DNA of 64,000 nucleotides. Source: Solirubrobacteraceae bacterium. Its GTDB lineage: Bacteria > Actinomycetota > Thermoleophilia > Solirubrobacterales > Solirubrobacteraceae. The position numbers were made by a program, and so were the translations under genes. The stretch covers positions 124,001 to 188,000 of the forward strand of contig JAUJOT010000006.1 in NCBI GenBank assembly GCA_030447505.1. Direction: 5' to 3'. Each line of letters starts with the position of its first letter. Position 1 is the first letter of the stretch. The notes beneath the pieces are model-generated. The model had not been told where the DNA came from. It saw nothing but the letters and a program-made list of their open reading frames with translations, and searched no databases. Of the stretch, positions 15,206-24,384 are shown piece by piece.

Positions 15206-15973
15206 GTGAAGCCGTCGCGGACGCAGGCGCATCAGGCACATCCGAGCGGCGCCGGACTGGTCCACCGCGCCGCCGTCGCGGCGTATTGGCGGCTCGCGCC
15301 GTCTGCGGCGCGGCCGGTGCAGGTCGCGCGCAGGGGGTCGTACGCCGCCGCCCGCATGACGTACCGCACCGGATTCCCGGTGCTGACGACGCGCGACGAG
15401 CTTCCGGTGCTCCTCAACCGCCGCGGCCTCGCCGGCGTCGGCTTCGAGATCGGCGTGCGCGAGGCGTCGTACTCCGAGCGGATCCTCGACAGTTGGTCTG
15501 GAACGCTGCTGATCTCGGTCGACCCGTGGCTGGAGTTCGCAGCAGATCAGTACGTCGACGAGGCGAACGTCGGCCAGGAGCGCCAGGAGGACGTCTTCGT
15601 CGAAGCGCAGGCGCGGCTCGCGCGCTTCGGCGAGCGCAGCCGGATCTGGCGCACCACTTCCATCGAAGCGGCGCAGCGCGTCCTGCCTGCGAGCGCGGAC
15701 TTCGTCTACCTCGACGCGCGCCACGACGAGCCATCGGTGCGCGAGGATCTCGAGGCGTGGTACGGCAAGGTCCGCCCCGGAGGCGTCATCGCAGGCCACG
15801 ACTACGTCGACGGGACCTTCCCGGAGGGCGTCTTCGGCGTGCGATCGGCAGTCGACGCGTTCTTCGCCGAGCGCGGCATTCCGGTGCGCCAGACGCTGCT
15901 CGATCCTCCTTGGCGCAGCTGGCTCGTGACCGTGCCGCCGCGCACCGCGCCCGCCGCCGCGCGCGCGGCGTAG
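15206..15973 (+). CDS. class I SAM-dependent methyltransferase
   Basis: A 255-residue protein with a Rossmann-like methyltransferase fold of the Methyltransf_24 type. Motif I is VGFEIGVREASYSERIL; downstream are ISVDPWLEF, SADFVYLDARHDEPSVREDLEAWYGKVRPGGVI split as motif regions, and AGHDYVDG. Such proteins often sit in polysaccharide loci and methylate sugars. The GTG at 15206 is the start. It converges with the GT2 genes, its stop lying three bases from that of the minus-strand neighbour, so it may belong to the surface glycan region. The acceptor is unknown. Confidence 0.75.
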   Translation: MKPSRTQAHQAHPSGAGLVHRAAVAAYWRLAPSAARPVQVARRGSYAAARMTYRTGFPVLTTRDELPVLLNRRGLAGVGFEIGVREASYSERILDSWSGTLLISVDPWLEFAADQYVDEANVGQERQEDVFVEAQARLARFGERSRIWRTTSIEAAQRVLPASADFVYLDARHDEPSVREDLEAWYGKVRPGGVIAGHDYVDGTFPEGVFGVRSAVDAFFAERGIPVRQTLLDPPWRSWLVTVPPRTAPAAARAA

Positions 15974-15976
15974 CCC

Positions 15977-16960
15977 CTACTTCTTCGTCTTCCGAGCACG
16001 AACGATCTGCGCCCAGTGCGCCGGCGGGATCGTGCGGAAGCGGCCGCTTCGCCCCTGCCGGGCGAAGCGCACGATCCACGGGATGCGCCACAGCGGCTGC
16101 TCGTCGTAGAGCAGCGCCTTGAAGACGAACTGCGCCGTCGTGCCGGCAGCCGACAGCGCCCCCTGCCCCTCGTACTCGCGCTTCGTCCAGATGTAGTTGC
16201 GCAGCCCGCAGAGGTTCTGCCAGAAGCGCTCGGGCGGGGTCGGCCAGAACTGGCCGGGCAGGATCCTGTTCCAGAAGCGCGAGCGCCCGTTGTCGTAGCT
16301 GTGCGTGACGCGCTTGTGCGTGAACACGCTCTCGTTGACGAGCCGCAGCGCGCCCAGCCGCCGCAGTCGGAAGGAGTACTCGACGTCGTCGCCCCAGACG
16401 AAGAAGTCGGCGCGCGGCGGGTCGAGCCTGCGCGCCGCGTCGGCGCGCACGAGCGCGCCCACGAACGACAGGAATCCGAGCGCGACATAGTGCCCGTCGC
16501 GGTACTCCGATGCCGCCAGCGGCCGCAGCCGGCGGCGGAAGTCACCGCGCTGGTTGGCGTCGATGTCGCCGCTCGGGTACACGACCTTCGGGCACAGCGC
16601 GACGGTCGCCGGGTCGACGGCCGGCGGCGCCGTCAGCAGCCGCTCGAGCGCGTCGGGCATCGGCTCGGAGTCGTCGTCCATCAGCCAGATCCAGTCGGCA
16701 TCCTCTGCCCGCGTCAGCTGCACCGCCGTTGCGAAGCCACCGGCGCCGCCGACGTTCTCGGGCAGCCGCACGTACTCGACGTCGGGTCGGTCGAGGAAGC
16801 CGCGGGCACGCAGGAGCTCCTGCGTGCCGTCCGTCGACGCGTTGTCGACGACGAACGTCCGCATGACGGGATGCGTCTGCGCGAGCAGCGCGGCAAGGCA
16901 CTCCACGAGCAGCTCCTTGCGCTCGTAAGTCACGACGGCGGCGCAGACGCGCGGGTTCAC
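15977..16960 (-). CDS. GlfT2-like GT2 glycosyltransferase
   Basis: A 327-residue GT-A family 2 enzyme. The N terminus is RVCAAVVTYERKELLVECL, then VVDNASTDGTQE, GGAGGFATAVQLT, the metal-binding triad WIWLMDDDSEP, and the acceptor/catalytic region FFVWGDDVEYSFRLRR. This arrangement resembles mycobacterial GlfT galactofuranosyltransferases (COG1216). The GTG at 16960 overlaps the stop of the next GT2 gene by four bases (GTGA) and starts the domain correctly. With UDP-galactopyranose mutase nearby, UDP-galactofuranose is a likely donor, but this is inference. Confidence 0.82.
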   Translation of the reverse strand: MNPRVCAAVVTYERKELLVECLAALLAQTHPVMRTFVVDNASTDGTQELLRARGFLDRPDVEYVRLPENVGGAGGFATAVQLTRAEDADWIWLMDDDSEPMPDALERLLTAPPAVDPATVALCPKVVYPSGDIDANQRGDFRRRLRPLAASEYRDGHYVALGFLSFVGALVRADAARRLDPPRADFFVWGDDVEYSFRLRRLGALRLVNESVFTHKRVTHSYDNGRSRFWNRILPGQFWPTPPERFWQNLCGLRNYIWTKREYEGQGALSAAGTTAQFVFKALLYDEQPLWRIPWIVRFARQGRSGRFRTIPPAHWAQIVRARKTKK

Positions 16961-17952
16961 CTGCCCTCGCGCAGCCGCTGCGCCCACTCCTGCGGCGTCA
17001 CGGTCTGAAAGACGCCGAGGCGTCCGTCGATCCCCGCACGCACCAGCCACGGAATGCGCGCGAACGGCCGCTCGTCGTACAGCAGCGCCTTGAGGACGAA
17101 CTGGGCGACGGTGCCGGCGGCGCCGAGCGCCGACTGCCCGTCGTGCGTCTTCTTCATCCAGACGTAGTTGCGCACACCGCAGATGTTGCGCCAGAACCCC
17201 GCGTACGGGGTCGCGCCGTAGCTCCAGCCCGTCAGCCGGTTGATCAGCCGCGAGCGGCGCGTCTCGAAGCCGTGCCCGACGTCCTTGTGCAGGATCCGGC
17301 TTTCGGGCACGAGGCGCAGCGCGCCGTGGCGGCGCAACCGCAGGCACCACTCGTAGTCGTCGCCCCAGATGAAGAACTCGGCGCGCGGCGGGTCGGTCGC
17401 GCGCGCGACGTCGCCGCGCACGAGCATGCCGACGAGCGTCGCGAAGTCGAGCTCCGGCGCCGTGCCAGGACGATAGGCCGCCTCGGGCAGCGGACGCGGA
17501 CGACCGCGGAAGTGGCCGCGCGCGCCGAGTTGGACGCTGCCGTCGGCGCTGACGACGGCCTGCGCGAGGACGGCGGTCGCCGGATCGCTCGCCGCGGGGG
17601 CGGCGAGCAACAGCGCGAGCGCTTCGGGCGGCGGCTCGGCGTCGTCGTCCATCACCCACAGCCAGTCGCAGCCGGTCTCCCGCGCGCGGGCGATCGCACG
17701 CGCGAAGCCTCCGGCAGCGCCGAGGTTCTCCTCCAGGCGCTCGTAGTCGACCCGCTCGTCGGCGAGCAGCCCGCGCTCGCGCAGCCGCTCCGGCGTCCCG
17801 TCGGTCGACGCGTTGTCGACGACGCACACGCGCGTGATCGGATGCGTCTGGGCGAGGAGCCCCTCGAGGCACTCGACCAACAGCGCCGCGCGGTTGTACG
17901 TCACGACCGCGGCGCAGACGCGGGCGCCCGGCTCAGCCGGCGGCGCGGGCAT
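16957..17952 (-). CDS. GlfT2-like GT2 glycosyltransferase
   Basis: A 331-residue GT2 paralogue of its downstream neighbour, with RVCAAVVTYNRAALLVECL, VVDNASTDGTPE, LGAAGGFARAIARAR, WLWVMDDDAEP and FFIWGDDYEWCLRLRR. The C-terminal region (NICGVRNYVWMKKTHDGQ, FVLKALLYDERPFARIPWLV) is shared with that neighbour, showing a recent tandem duplication. It is the first gene of a two-gene minus operon and is divergent from a third GT2 gene, with only 19 bases between the two starts. Probably cytoplasmic, acting on lipid-linked glycan. Confidence 0.85.
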   Translation of the reverse strand: MPAPPAEPGARVCAAVVTYNRAALLVECLEGLLAQTHPITRVCVVDNASTDGTPERLRERGLLADERVDYERLEENLGAAGGFARAIARARETGCDWLWVMDDDAEPPPEALALLLAAPAASDPATAVLAQAVVSADGSVQLGARGHFRGRPRPLPEAAYRPGTAPELDFATLVGMLVRGDVARATDPPRAEFFIWGDDYEWCLRLRRHGALRLVPESRILHKDVGHGFETRRSRLINRLTGWSYGATPYAGFWRNICGVRNYVWMKKTHDGQSALGAAGTVAQFVLKALLYDERPFARIPWLVRAGIDGRLGVFQTVTPQEWAQRLREGR

Positions 17953-17971
17953 GCTCGGATAGGCTGGGTCG

Positions 17972-18859
17972 ATGGTCGAGGCGCCCGCCCCCGCGGTCTT
18001 TGCCGTCGTCGTGACCTACAACCGCCGCGCGCTGCTCGAGGAATGCCTCGCGGCGCTGGCCGCGCAGGAGCGCGCGCCCGACCGCGTGCTGGTGGTCGAC
18101 AACGCGTCGACCGACGGAACGGCCGACTACGTGCGCCGCGAGCATCGCGACGTCCAGCTGCTCGCGCTGAGCGAGAACCAGGGCGGCGCCGGCGGCTTTC
18201 ACGAGGGGCTGAAGGCCGCCCACGCCGACGGCGCGGACTGGATCTGGCTGATGGACGACGACACGATCGCGCGGCCCGACGCGCTCGCAGAGCTGCTGCG
18301 CGTGCCGGACGCGCTCGGACCGCTTCCCGACGCCGCGCTGCTGTCGAGCAAGGTGGTGTGGACGAACGGGGACCTGCACCCGATGAACCACCCCGGCTTC
18401 GAGCGCGACAAGACCGACCGCTTCATCGCAAGCTGCGAGCAGGGGCTGCTTCCGATCCGCGCGGCGACGTTCGTCTCGCTGCTCGTTCACCGCAGCACGA
18501 TCGACGAGCACGGCCTGCCGCACAAGCACTTCTTCATCTGGAGCGACGACATCGAGTACACCGCGCGCGTCACGCGTCACCGCGCCGGCTACCTCGTCCC
18601 GACGAGCGTCGTGGTGCACAAGACAACGAAACCCTACACCGCCGTGACCGATACCGGTGGCCGCTTCTACTACCACGTGCGCAACAGCCTGTACATGTTG
18701 CGCGGCCACGCATGGTCGCGCCGCGAGAAGCTCTCGGTGATCTGGTTCCTGCTGTTCACGACGAACGAATACCTGCGCAACAACCGCTTTGGCCGCACCA
18801 GCCTGCTGACCGTCGCGCGCGGCCTGCGCGACGGTGTCAGGCCCGTTCGCACGACGTAG
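17972..18859 (+). CDS. GlfT2-like GT2 glycosyltransferase
   Basis: A 295-residue GT2 enzyme with AVVVTYNRRALLEECLAALA, VVDNASTDGTADY, QGGAGGFHEGLKAA, WIWLMDDDTIARPD and FFIWSDDIEYTARVTRHRAG. All motifs needed for catalysis appear present. On the plus strand TAGGCT (17960-17965) lies six bases before the ATG, so the message may be leaderless; no Shine-Dalgarno sequence is present. It converges with a degenerate paralogue ending one base away. Confidence 0.85.
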   Translation: MVEAPAPAVFAVVVTYNRRALLEECLAALAAQERAPDRVLVVDNASTDGTADYVRREHRDVQLLALSENQGGAGGFHEGLKAAHADGADWIWLMDDDTIARPDALAELLRVPDALGPLPDAALLSSKVVWTNGDLHPMNHPGFERDKTDRFIASCEQGLLPIRAATFVSLLVHRSTIDEHGLPHKHFFIWSDDIEYTARVTRHRAGYLVPTSVVVHKTTKPYTAVTDTGGRFYYHVRNSLYMLRGHAWSRREKLSVIWFLLFTTNEYLRNNRFGRTSLLTVARGLRDGVRPVRTT

Positions 18860-18860
18860 C

Positions 18861-19607
18861 TCACGCGCGACCGCGCAGGCCGCGGCCGATCGCGCGGACG
18901 ACTGCGGGGGCAGCCGCCGGCCGCGCCGACAGCTCGCGCGAGAGGTCCTGCGCGAACAGGAACGCGAACCACGCCTTCTCCTGCCCGCGCCAGCCGTCGC
19001 CGCGCAGGATCCGCACGCGATTGCGCACGAAGGCGGCTGCGTCGGGGCGTCCGCCGCCGGTCCGCACGGCGACGCTGCGCGGCGCCAGAAAGCCCGGCTC
19101 GTCCCGCAGCACGCGCGCGGTCCACTCGAGATCGTCGCCGGCCCCCGCGAAGTCGGGGCGCGGCACCCCGTGGCGCTCGACGGCGCGGCGGTGCACGAGC
19201 AACGAGCCGTAGCGCGCCGCACGCAGCGCGGCGAGCCGGCGCTCGGCGCCGGCGATCGCCTGCTCACGGGCGAGCAGGCGCGGCCACGGCGGGGCGACGT
19301 CGTCCAACCGCCCGTCGCGCGTCACGACCTTGCTCGAGATGAGCACGGGGTCCGCGAGCGGGGCGGCGTCGGTGAGCGGCGCGAGCAGCTCGGCGAGCGC
19401 GTCGCGAGCAGGTGTCGCGTGCGCGTCCACGAGCCACAGCCAGGTCGCGCGGCCCGCGGCCGCGCGCACCGCCTCGCCGAGCCCGGCCCGGCCCGGAGCG
19501 ACGAAGACGGTGGCGTCCGGCTGGCGCGTCTGGTCGTCGAGCGTCACGCCAGCGGGCAGGACCGCGCAGACGGTGAGGTCGCTCGTGTGCACGGGGTGAG
19601 GGGTCAT
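18861..19607 (-). CDS. degenerate GT2-like protein
   Basis: A 248-residue protein aligned with the neighbouring GT2 enzymes in its second half (YGSLLVHRRAVERHGVP, GAGDDLEWTARVLRDEPGFL, AAFVRNRVRILRGDGW) but lacking the N-terminal VTYNR strand and the DDD metal site, which here reads WLWLVDAHATPARDAL. It may be inactive, regulatory, or have another donor. It overlaps the flippase gene by an ATGA junction at 19604-19607 and is cotranscribed with it. The ATG at 19607 was chosen from this overlap. Confidence 0.65.
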   Translation of the reverse strand: MTPHPVHTSDLTVCAVLPAGVTLDDQTRQPDATVFVAPGRAGLGEAVRAAAGRATWLWLVDAHATPARDALAELLAPLTDAAPLADPVLISSKVVTRDGRLDDVAPPWPRLLAREQAIAGAERRLAALRAARYGSLLVHRRAVERHGVPRPDFAGAGDDLEWTARVLRDEPGFLAPRSVAVRTGGGRPDAAAFVRNRVRILRGDGWRGQEKAWFAFLFAQDLSRELSARPAAAPAVVRAIGRGLRGRA

Positions 19608-21118
19608 CGCCACGCCGTCGACCCCTCGGTCGCCCGCCCCGGCAGCCGGCCGAGCAGCGCCTGCACGAGCTCGCGAGGGATTGCGCGCAGCCCGACGAGA
19701 ACGGCGACGTAGACCGTGACGACGATCGCGAGCTGCAGCAGCGGGGCGACCCCGGAGAGCACGACCGCGAGCACGGCGAGCGCCGCGGCGAGCAGCACGC
19801 GCGGCACGATCCGGAGGCTCGGGCGCAGGTCGGGATGCGAACGCAGCAGCAGCACGGCGTAGGCGATCATCAGGCACGACTCGCCGACGATCGTGGCCAG
19901 CGCGCCGCCGCGCGCCCCGAGCAGCGGCACGAGCGCCACGGTGGCGACGACGGTGACGCCGAGCGCGGTCGCGTTGGCCACGACGAGCTCGCGGCTACGG
20001 CGCAGCGTGACGAGCGCGAGCCCGGCGGTGATGCTCAAGAACCCGATCGCCAGCGTCAGCGACTGCAGCTGCAGGACCGCAACCGCCGGGCCGCCGTCGT
20101 CGGACAGCACCGCGATCGCAAGCGGGGCGCCGACCGCGGTGACGAGCGTCATCCCCACACCGGCGATCGCCGAGACCTCGAACGTGCGCTGCAGCGCGAA
20201 GCGCAGGCGCACGTGGTCGTCGCGCGCGGCGCGAGACATGACCGGCAGCAGCGTGCTCAGCAGCACGAACGGCACGACCATGAGCACCTCCGTGACGCGA
20301 AAGGCGAGCGCGAAGTACCCGACCTGCCAGGCACTGGCGAGCAGCGGCATCATGAGGATCACGAGGCGGAAGTACGCCGTGTAGATCGCGCCCGACGCGG
20401 CGAGTGGCAGCGTCTCACGCAGGATTGCGCGCCACGCGCGCAGGTCGACTCCCGGCGCGAGCGGAACGCTGCGCCGGGCCAGCCACGCGGTGAGCAGCAG
20501 GGCCACAGCGCCCGCGGCGATCGGCACTGCGAACACGAGCACGAGGCTCGCGCCCGCGAGCACGAGCACGACGAAGAGCGCGACGAGCACCACCTGCCGC
20601 ACCACGTCGGCGATCGCGACCCAGCCGATCCGCAGCTCCGCGGCCAGCGCGACCGCGTAGGCGCTCTGCGCGACGTAGGTCAGCAGGCCGACTCCGGCGA
20701 CGATCGTGCCGAGCACGAGCGTCGTGCCGTAGCCCGCCGTCGCGGCGAACGCCGCCGCGATCGCGACCCCCACGACCGTCAGCACGAGCCGCAGCCCGAG
20801 CAGGTTTCGCGCCAGGCGCCGGCGGGCGTCGGCGCTGATCACGGCGTACTCCCGCATTCCGAGCGCGCCGAGCCCGGCCTCGGTCGCCGCCCCGACGAGC
20901 GCGACGAGCGACACGACCTGCGTGTAGCGGCCGAAGTCGACGATCCCGAGGTAGCGGGTCAGCAGCGGCGCAGACGCCAGGCTGAGCAGGATCGTGACGG
21001 AGTAGGCCGCGGCGCGGATCGCGCTGCCGCGGATCACGGTGCCACCGGCCTCGGGGGAGTCCAGCAGGTCGCCGACCGGCGGGTCGATGCCGGCGCTCGT
21101 GGGATGCGACGTGCTCAT
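19604..21118 (-). CDS. Wzx-type polysaccharide flippase (MOP superfamily)
   Basis: A 504-residue integral membrane protein with about 12-14 hydrophobic helices and the N-terminal pattern of oligosaccharide flippases (GSAIRAAAYSVTILLSLASA, PLLTRYLGIVDFGRYTQ). Such proteins move undecaprenyl-linked repeat units across the membrane. The ATG at 21118 overlaps the stop of the GT4 gene by four bases, fixing the start. The gene sits between a GT4 and a GT2-like gene, supporting a role in surface polysaccharide export. Confidence 0.85.
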   Translation of the reverse strand: MSTSHPTSAGIDPPVGDLLDSPEAGGTVIRGSAIRAAAYSVTILLSLASAPLLTRYLGIVDFGRYTQVVSLVALVGAATEAGLGALGMREYAVISADARRRLARNLLGLRLVLTVVGVAIAAAFAATAGYGTTLVLGTIVAGVGLLTYVAQSAYAVALAAELRIGWVAIADVVRQVVLVALFVVLVLAGASLVLVFAVPIAAGAVALLLTAWLARRSVPLAPGVDLRAWRAILRETLPLAASGAIYTAYFRLVILMMPLLASAWQVGYFALAFRVTEVLMVVPFVLLSTLLPVMSRAARDDHVRLRFALQRTFEVSAIAGVGMTLVTAVGAPLAIAVLSDDGGPAVAVLQLQSLTLAIGFLSITAGLALVTLRRSRELVVANATALGVTVVATVALVPLLGARGGALATIVGESCLMIAYAVLLLRSHPDLRPSLRIVPRVLLAAALAVLAVVLSGVAPLLQLAIVVTVYVAVLVGLRAIPRELVQALLGRLPGRATEGSTAWR

Positions 21119-22656
21119 GCGCCGACGCGCCGTTCGCCAGAGCCGGCGCTGCCAGCGGCGGTGGCGCTGTCCTGCCCCTCGAGCAGCTCCCGGTAGATCA
21201 GCTCGAGACGCGCGGCGTTGGCGGCGATCGACTGCACGAGTGCCGCGCGGTGGCGCGCGAGGATGCACTCGTTCAGGTCGCTGATCTGGGCGGGAGCGCG
21301 GATGACGGCCGCCATGATCGCCGCGAGCTCCTGTGCCGAGCAGGAGCGGTTCAGCCAGCCCGTCTCCCCCTCGAGCGTGTAGTCGGTGATCCCGCCGATC
21401 GCGTTGCCGATCACGGGGATGCCCTTGGCGACGAACTCGAGCCCCACGAAGCCGAGCACCTCCTCCCACAGCGACGGCACGATCCCGACGTCGACGTCGC
21501 TGAGCAGCCCGTCCAGCTCGGCGGCGGTGTAGGCGCCGCGCAGCTCGACCTCCGGGTGCCTGCGCAGCGCCGCCTCCGCCTCACGCGGCACCCAGCCGCC
21601 GACAAGCAGCCGGAAGCGGCCTGCGAGTCGCTCCGCGCGGAGCAGGTCGAGCGCGTCGATCACGAGCTGCGAGCCCTTCTCCTGCGCGGGCATCGCGTTC
21701 AGCACCGCGAACGTGACGGTCGCGGGTGTCGCGATGCGACGCGCGGTGAGCGTCGCCAGGTGCGCGAGCGTCGTCGCGAACAGCCGCAGCCTTTGGCGCT
21801 CGACGCCGAGCGCCTCGTGCAACTCGATCACCCTGCGCGAGGGTGCAAGCAGCGCGCCGCAGCGATTGAGGCGCGCGACATTCACGTCACGGCGGCGCTG
21901 GTAGTCGTGGGCCGGGCGCGCGTCGGTCGCCAGCGGCGCCACGGCCGCCGACGCGTCGGGCTGCGCGACGGACCCGCCGCCGTGCGCGATACGCGCGCCG
22001 AGCGCCGCCAGCGCGCGACCGACCGGCGGCGACCCGGCCACTGCGGCCAGGCCCGGCACGAGGCGCCGCATCCGCTGGCCCTCGAAGCCGAGCGTCCGGT
22101 CGCGCAGCGGGGTGTTGGCGCGCGGCGCGTCACGACAGCAGACCGCGCACATCGCCGCCGGCTGCGTACGAACGCAGACGTTGCGATCGGCGTCGTAGAG
22201 CCGCACCGTCGGGCACAGCAGGAAGTAGTCCTGCAGCGTCATCGCGACCGGCGTGCCGGCAACGGCGAGCATGTCGAGCAGCGATGACGGCAGGCCCGCG
22301 AGGTCGTGGACGTGTACGACGTCCGGCGCGAACTCCTCGAGCACCCTCGCGAACACCTCCTCGCTCTCGGCGTCGTCGAGCTCGCGCTGCGGGTCGGCCG
22401 TGCCGGCGAGCGCGCCCACGACGATCGGCGAGTTCAGCCACTCGTAGATCCGCACCCCGCCGCGCTTCCAGCGATGCAATCGCGGCCTGCGCAGCACCGG
22501 GTACTGACGGCCCGGAACGAACGCAGCGACCGCGTGCCCGTGGCTGACCTGCACCGCCATGATGTCCTCCGCGTAGGCGACCAGGCCGTTGTTGAGCCAC
22601 GGGCGAAAGCCCGAGACGACGTGCAGGACGCGCAGGCGGGCGCGGGCGCCGCTCAC
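21115..22656 (-). CDS. GT4-family glycosyltransferase
   Basis: A 513-residue GT-B enzyme. The N-terminal half starts RVLHVVSGFRPWLNNGLVAY and contains VVHVHDLAGLP; a Cys-rich loop follows (LCPTVRLYDADRNVC, AMCAVCC), as in some GT4 enzymes. The C-terminal donor-binding half has TFAVLNAMPAQEKGSQLVI and the EX7E region in SLWEEVLGFVGLEFVAKG. The start is a GTG at 22656, one base after the upstream TGA. It is probably cytoplasmic and transfers a nucleotide sugar to a lipid-linked acceptor. Confidence 0.85.
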   Translation of the reverse strand: MSGARARLRVLHVVSGFRPWLNNGLVAYAEDIMAVQVSHGHAVAAFVPGRQYPVLRRPRLHRWKRGGVRIYEWLNSPIVVGALAGTADPQRELDDAESEEVFARVLEEFAPDVVHVHDLAGLPSSLLDMLAVAGTPVAMTLQDYFLLCPTVRLYDADRNVCVRTQPAAMCAVCCRDAPRANTPLRDRTLGFEGQRMRRLVPGLAAVAGSPPVGRALAALGARIAHGGGSVAQPDASAAVAPLATDARPAHDYQRRRDVNVARLNRCGALLAPSRRVIELHEALGVERQRLRLFATTLAHLATLTARRIATPATVTFAVLNAMPAQEKGSQLVIDALDLLRAERLAGRFRLLVGGWVPREAEAALRRHPEVELRGAYTAAELDGLLSDVDVGIVPSLWEEVLGFVGLEFVAKGIPVIGNAIGGITDYTLEGETGWLNRSCSAQELAAIMAAVIRAPAQISDLNECILARHRAALVQSIAANAARLELIYRELLEGQDSATAAGSAGSGERRVGA

Positions 22657-22657
22657 G

Positions 22658-23056
22658 TCAATCGAGTGCCGGGTCCAGCTCGACCGGGGTCGGCGGCGCG
22701 TCTCGGTCGTGGGCGATCCGCAACTCCTCGAGGTCGTGCTCGAGGATCCCGACTCGCTGCGCGAGCACCTTGTTCTGGTCTGACAGCCGTGAGATGACCA
22801 GGGAGAAGTGCAGCAGCAGCATCAGCGTGAGGCCGAGCGCGGCCGCGAACAACGCCGACGGCGCGTAGAAGATCCCGATCGCGTCCGCGAAGAGGTGCAG
22901 CAGGTCGCGCCACGTCGCGAGCAGCAGCAGCGCCGCCGCGCTCAGCAGCCACAGCAACGCGTAGCCCTCCATCAGTCGCCGCCGGCGAACGAGGTCGAAG
23001 ACGAGCCCGAGCAGCCCGGCCATCGCGAGGATGGAGACGATCTGGATGCGCGACAT
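22658..23056 (-). CDS. DUF2304-type small membrane protein
   Basis: A 132-residue protein with three hydrophobic helices (residues ~5-22, 33-52, 66-90) and a C-terminal coiled-coil segment (RLSDQNKVLAQRVGILEHDLEELR). This matches the DUF2304 family, which is often next to GT2 enzymes acting on polyprenyl phosphate and may form complexes with them. It is one base from the GT4 gene and 59 bases from glf, so it is likely cotranscribed. Confidence 0.75.
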   Translation of the reverse strand: MSRIQIVSILAMAGLLGLVFDLVRRRRLMEGYALLWLLSAAALLLLATWRDLLHLFADAIGIFYAPSALFAAALGLTLMLLLHFSLVISRLSDQNKVLAQRVGILEHDLEELRIAHDRDAPPTPVELDPALD

Positions 23057-23115
23057 GGGGCGAGTGGAGTGGGAGCACCTCGAGGCAGACCGTGGCGGCC
23101 CGCCTCAGACGACGA

Positions 23116-24249
23116 CTAGGTACTGACGCGCAGGGCGTCGAGAACCTCGACAGACGCGTCCAGCGCCTGGCGCATGCAGTCGTCCATGTCAATGTACAGG
23201 TAGTTCGCCAACCGCCCGGCGAAGTGCACGCGGTCGCTGATCTGCTCGCGCAGGAAGTCCTGGTAGCGATCGTTGAGCGCCCTGTTCTGCGGCAGCTCGA
23301 TCGGGTAGTAGCGCGTCGGCGCGCCGGTGAACTCGAAGCCGAGCACGGTGCCCTCGATCTTCTGGCCGCTCGCGTGCTTGGTCTCGTGTATCCGGATGAA
23401 CGGATACTCCTCGCCCGGATAGTTGACGACCATCGCGCCCTGCGCGTACTCCTTGTGCGGGATGTGCACGTTGCGCACGATGATCCCGCGCCAGTCGAGC
23501 CTGCCGAAGCGCTCGCCCGCGAACACGTCGAGCGGGCACGTGAGCACGATGCTGTCGGCCTGCGCCTCCTGCGCGTGGCGCTCGAGGTTGTCGAGCGTCA
23601 CGTCGACGCCCGTCCGCAGCGTGATCCGCGGGCCGGCGAGCAACCCGTCGACGAGGTCCGTGTAGCCGTTCGGTCCGGCCGGCCAGCCTTGGTACGGGTC
23701 GGGGAACAGGTAGGGGTCGTTGTCCCACCGGACCGAGACGCGGCGCGGAGCCCATTGCGCCGACAGCTCCCGCGCCGGGCGGCCCCATTGCTTCTCGGTA
23801 TAGGGGCGGATGAAGCGCTCGTAGAGGATCGGGCCCATCAGCTCCAGGCACCACTCCTCGAAGTTCGCGGCCTGCGCGCGGGCCGTCGCGTCGGTCCCCT
23901 CGCGCTCGGCGAGCTGCGCCCTGATCTCGGCGCCGTTGGACTGCTGGTCGATGTCCGAGAGCAGGATCGGCCAATTGAGGATCTGGGAGTCGGCGACGAT
24001 GTCCACGCGATGGCGGTAGTCGTTGAACGGCGTCATCGCGTTGGCGAGCTTCCAGACCTCCTCGTCCTCGGTGTGGAAGATGTGCGAGCCGTGCGGCTCG
24101 TAGAGCACGCCGTCCATGTGCTCGGAGCGGATCAGCCCGCCGGGAACGTCGCCGCGCTCGAGCAGCACGCAGTCGACCCCCTCGCGCGACAGGCGATGGG
24201 CGAGCGTGCAGCCGGTCAAGCCGGCGCCGATGATCAGGACAACGGCCAT
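23116..24249 (-). CDS. glf: UDP-galactopyranose mutase
   Basis: A 377-residue flavoprotein that interconverts UDP-galactopyranose and UDP-galactofuranose, the donor for galactofuranose-containing glycans. The FAD-binding motif is LIIGAGLTGCTLAHRL, followed by ERGDVPGGLIRSE; family hallmarks HIFHTEDEEVWKL, ILNWPI, YTEKQWGRPARELSAQW and the C-terminal HFAGRLANYLYIDMDDCM are all present, and the length is standard. It is the first gene of a minus operon running through DUF2304, GT4, flippase and GT2-like genes. Identification is firm. Confidence 0.92.
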   Translation of the reverse strand: MAVVLIIGAGLTGCTLAHRLSREGVDCVLLERGDVPGGLIRSEHMDGVLYEPHGSHIFHTEDEEVWKLANAMTPFNDYRHRVDIVADSQILNWPILLSDIDQQSNGAEIRAQLAEREGTDATARAQAANFEEWCLELMGPILYERFIRPYTEKQWGRPARELSAQWAPRRVSVRWDNDPYLFPDPYQGWPAGPNGYTDLVDGLLAGPRITLRTGVDVTLDNLERHAQEAQADSIVLTCPLDVFAGERFGRLDWRGIIVRNVHIPHKEYAQGAMVVNYPGEEYPFIRIHETKHASGQKIEGTVLGFEFTGAPTRYYPIELPQNRALNDRYQDFLREQISDRVHFAGRLANYLYIDMDDCMRQALDASVEVLDALRVST

Positions 24250-24289
24250 AGGAGGCCCTTTCTTCCCCGCGGGCGGCGCAAGTATGCAG

Positions 24290-24337
24290 GCAGACGAAGC
24301 TGCCGGAGCGCCAGGTTCCGTTTGCGCGTTCGTCTGC
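24290..24337. repeat. inverted repeat in divergent glf/GT2 intergenic region
   Basis: GCAGACGAA (24290-24298) is perfectly inverted at 24329-24337, with 30 bases between. It lies between the divergent starts at 24249 and 24385, and a plus-strand TACCCT box (24352-24357) follows. It could be an operator or a hairpin; no protein is known to bind it. Confidence 0.45.
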
Positions 24338-24384
24338 GGGGAACACGAGGCTACCCTCGATGTGCGGCCCGCAACCCGAGGTCG

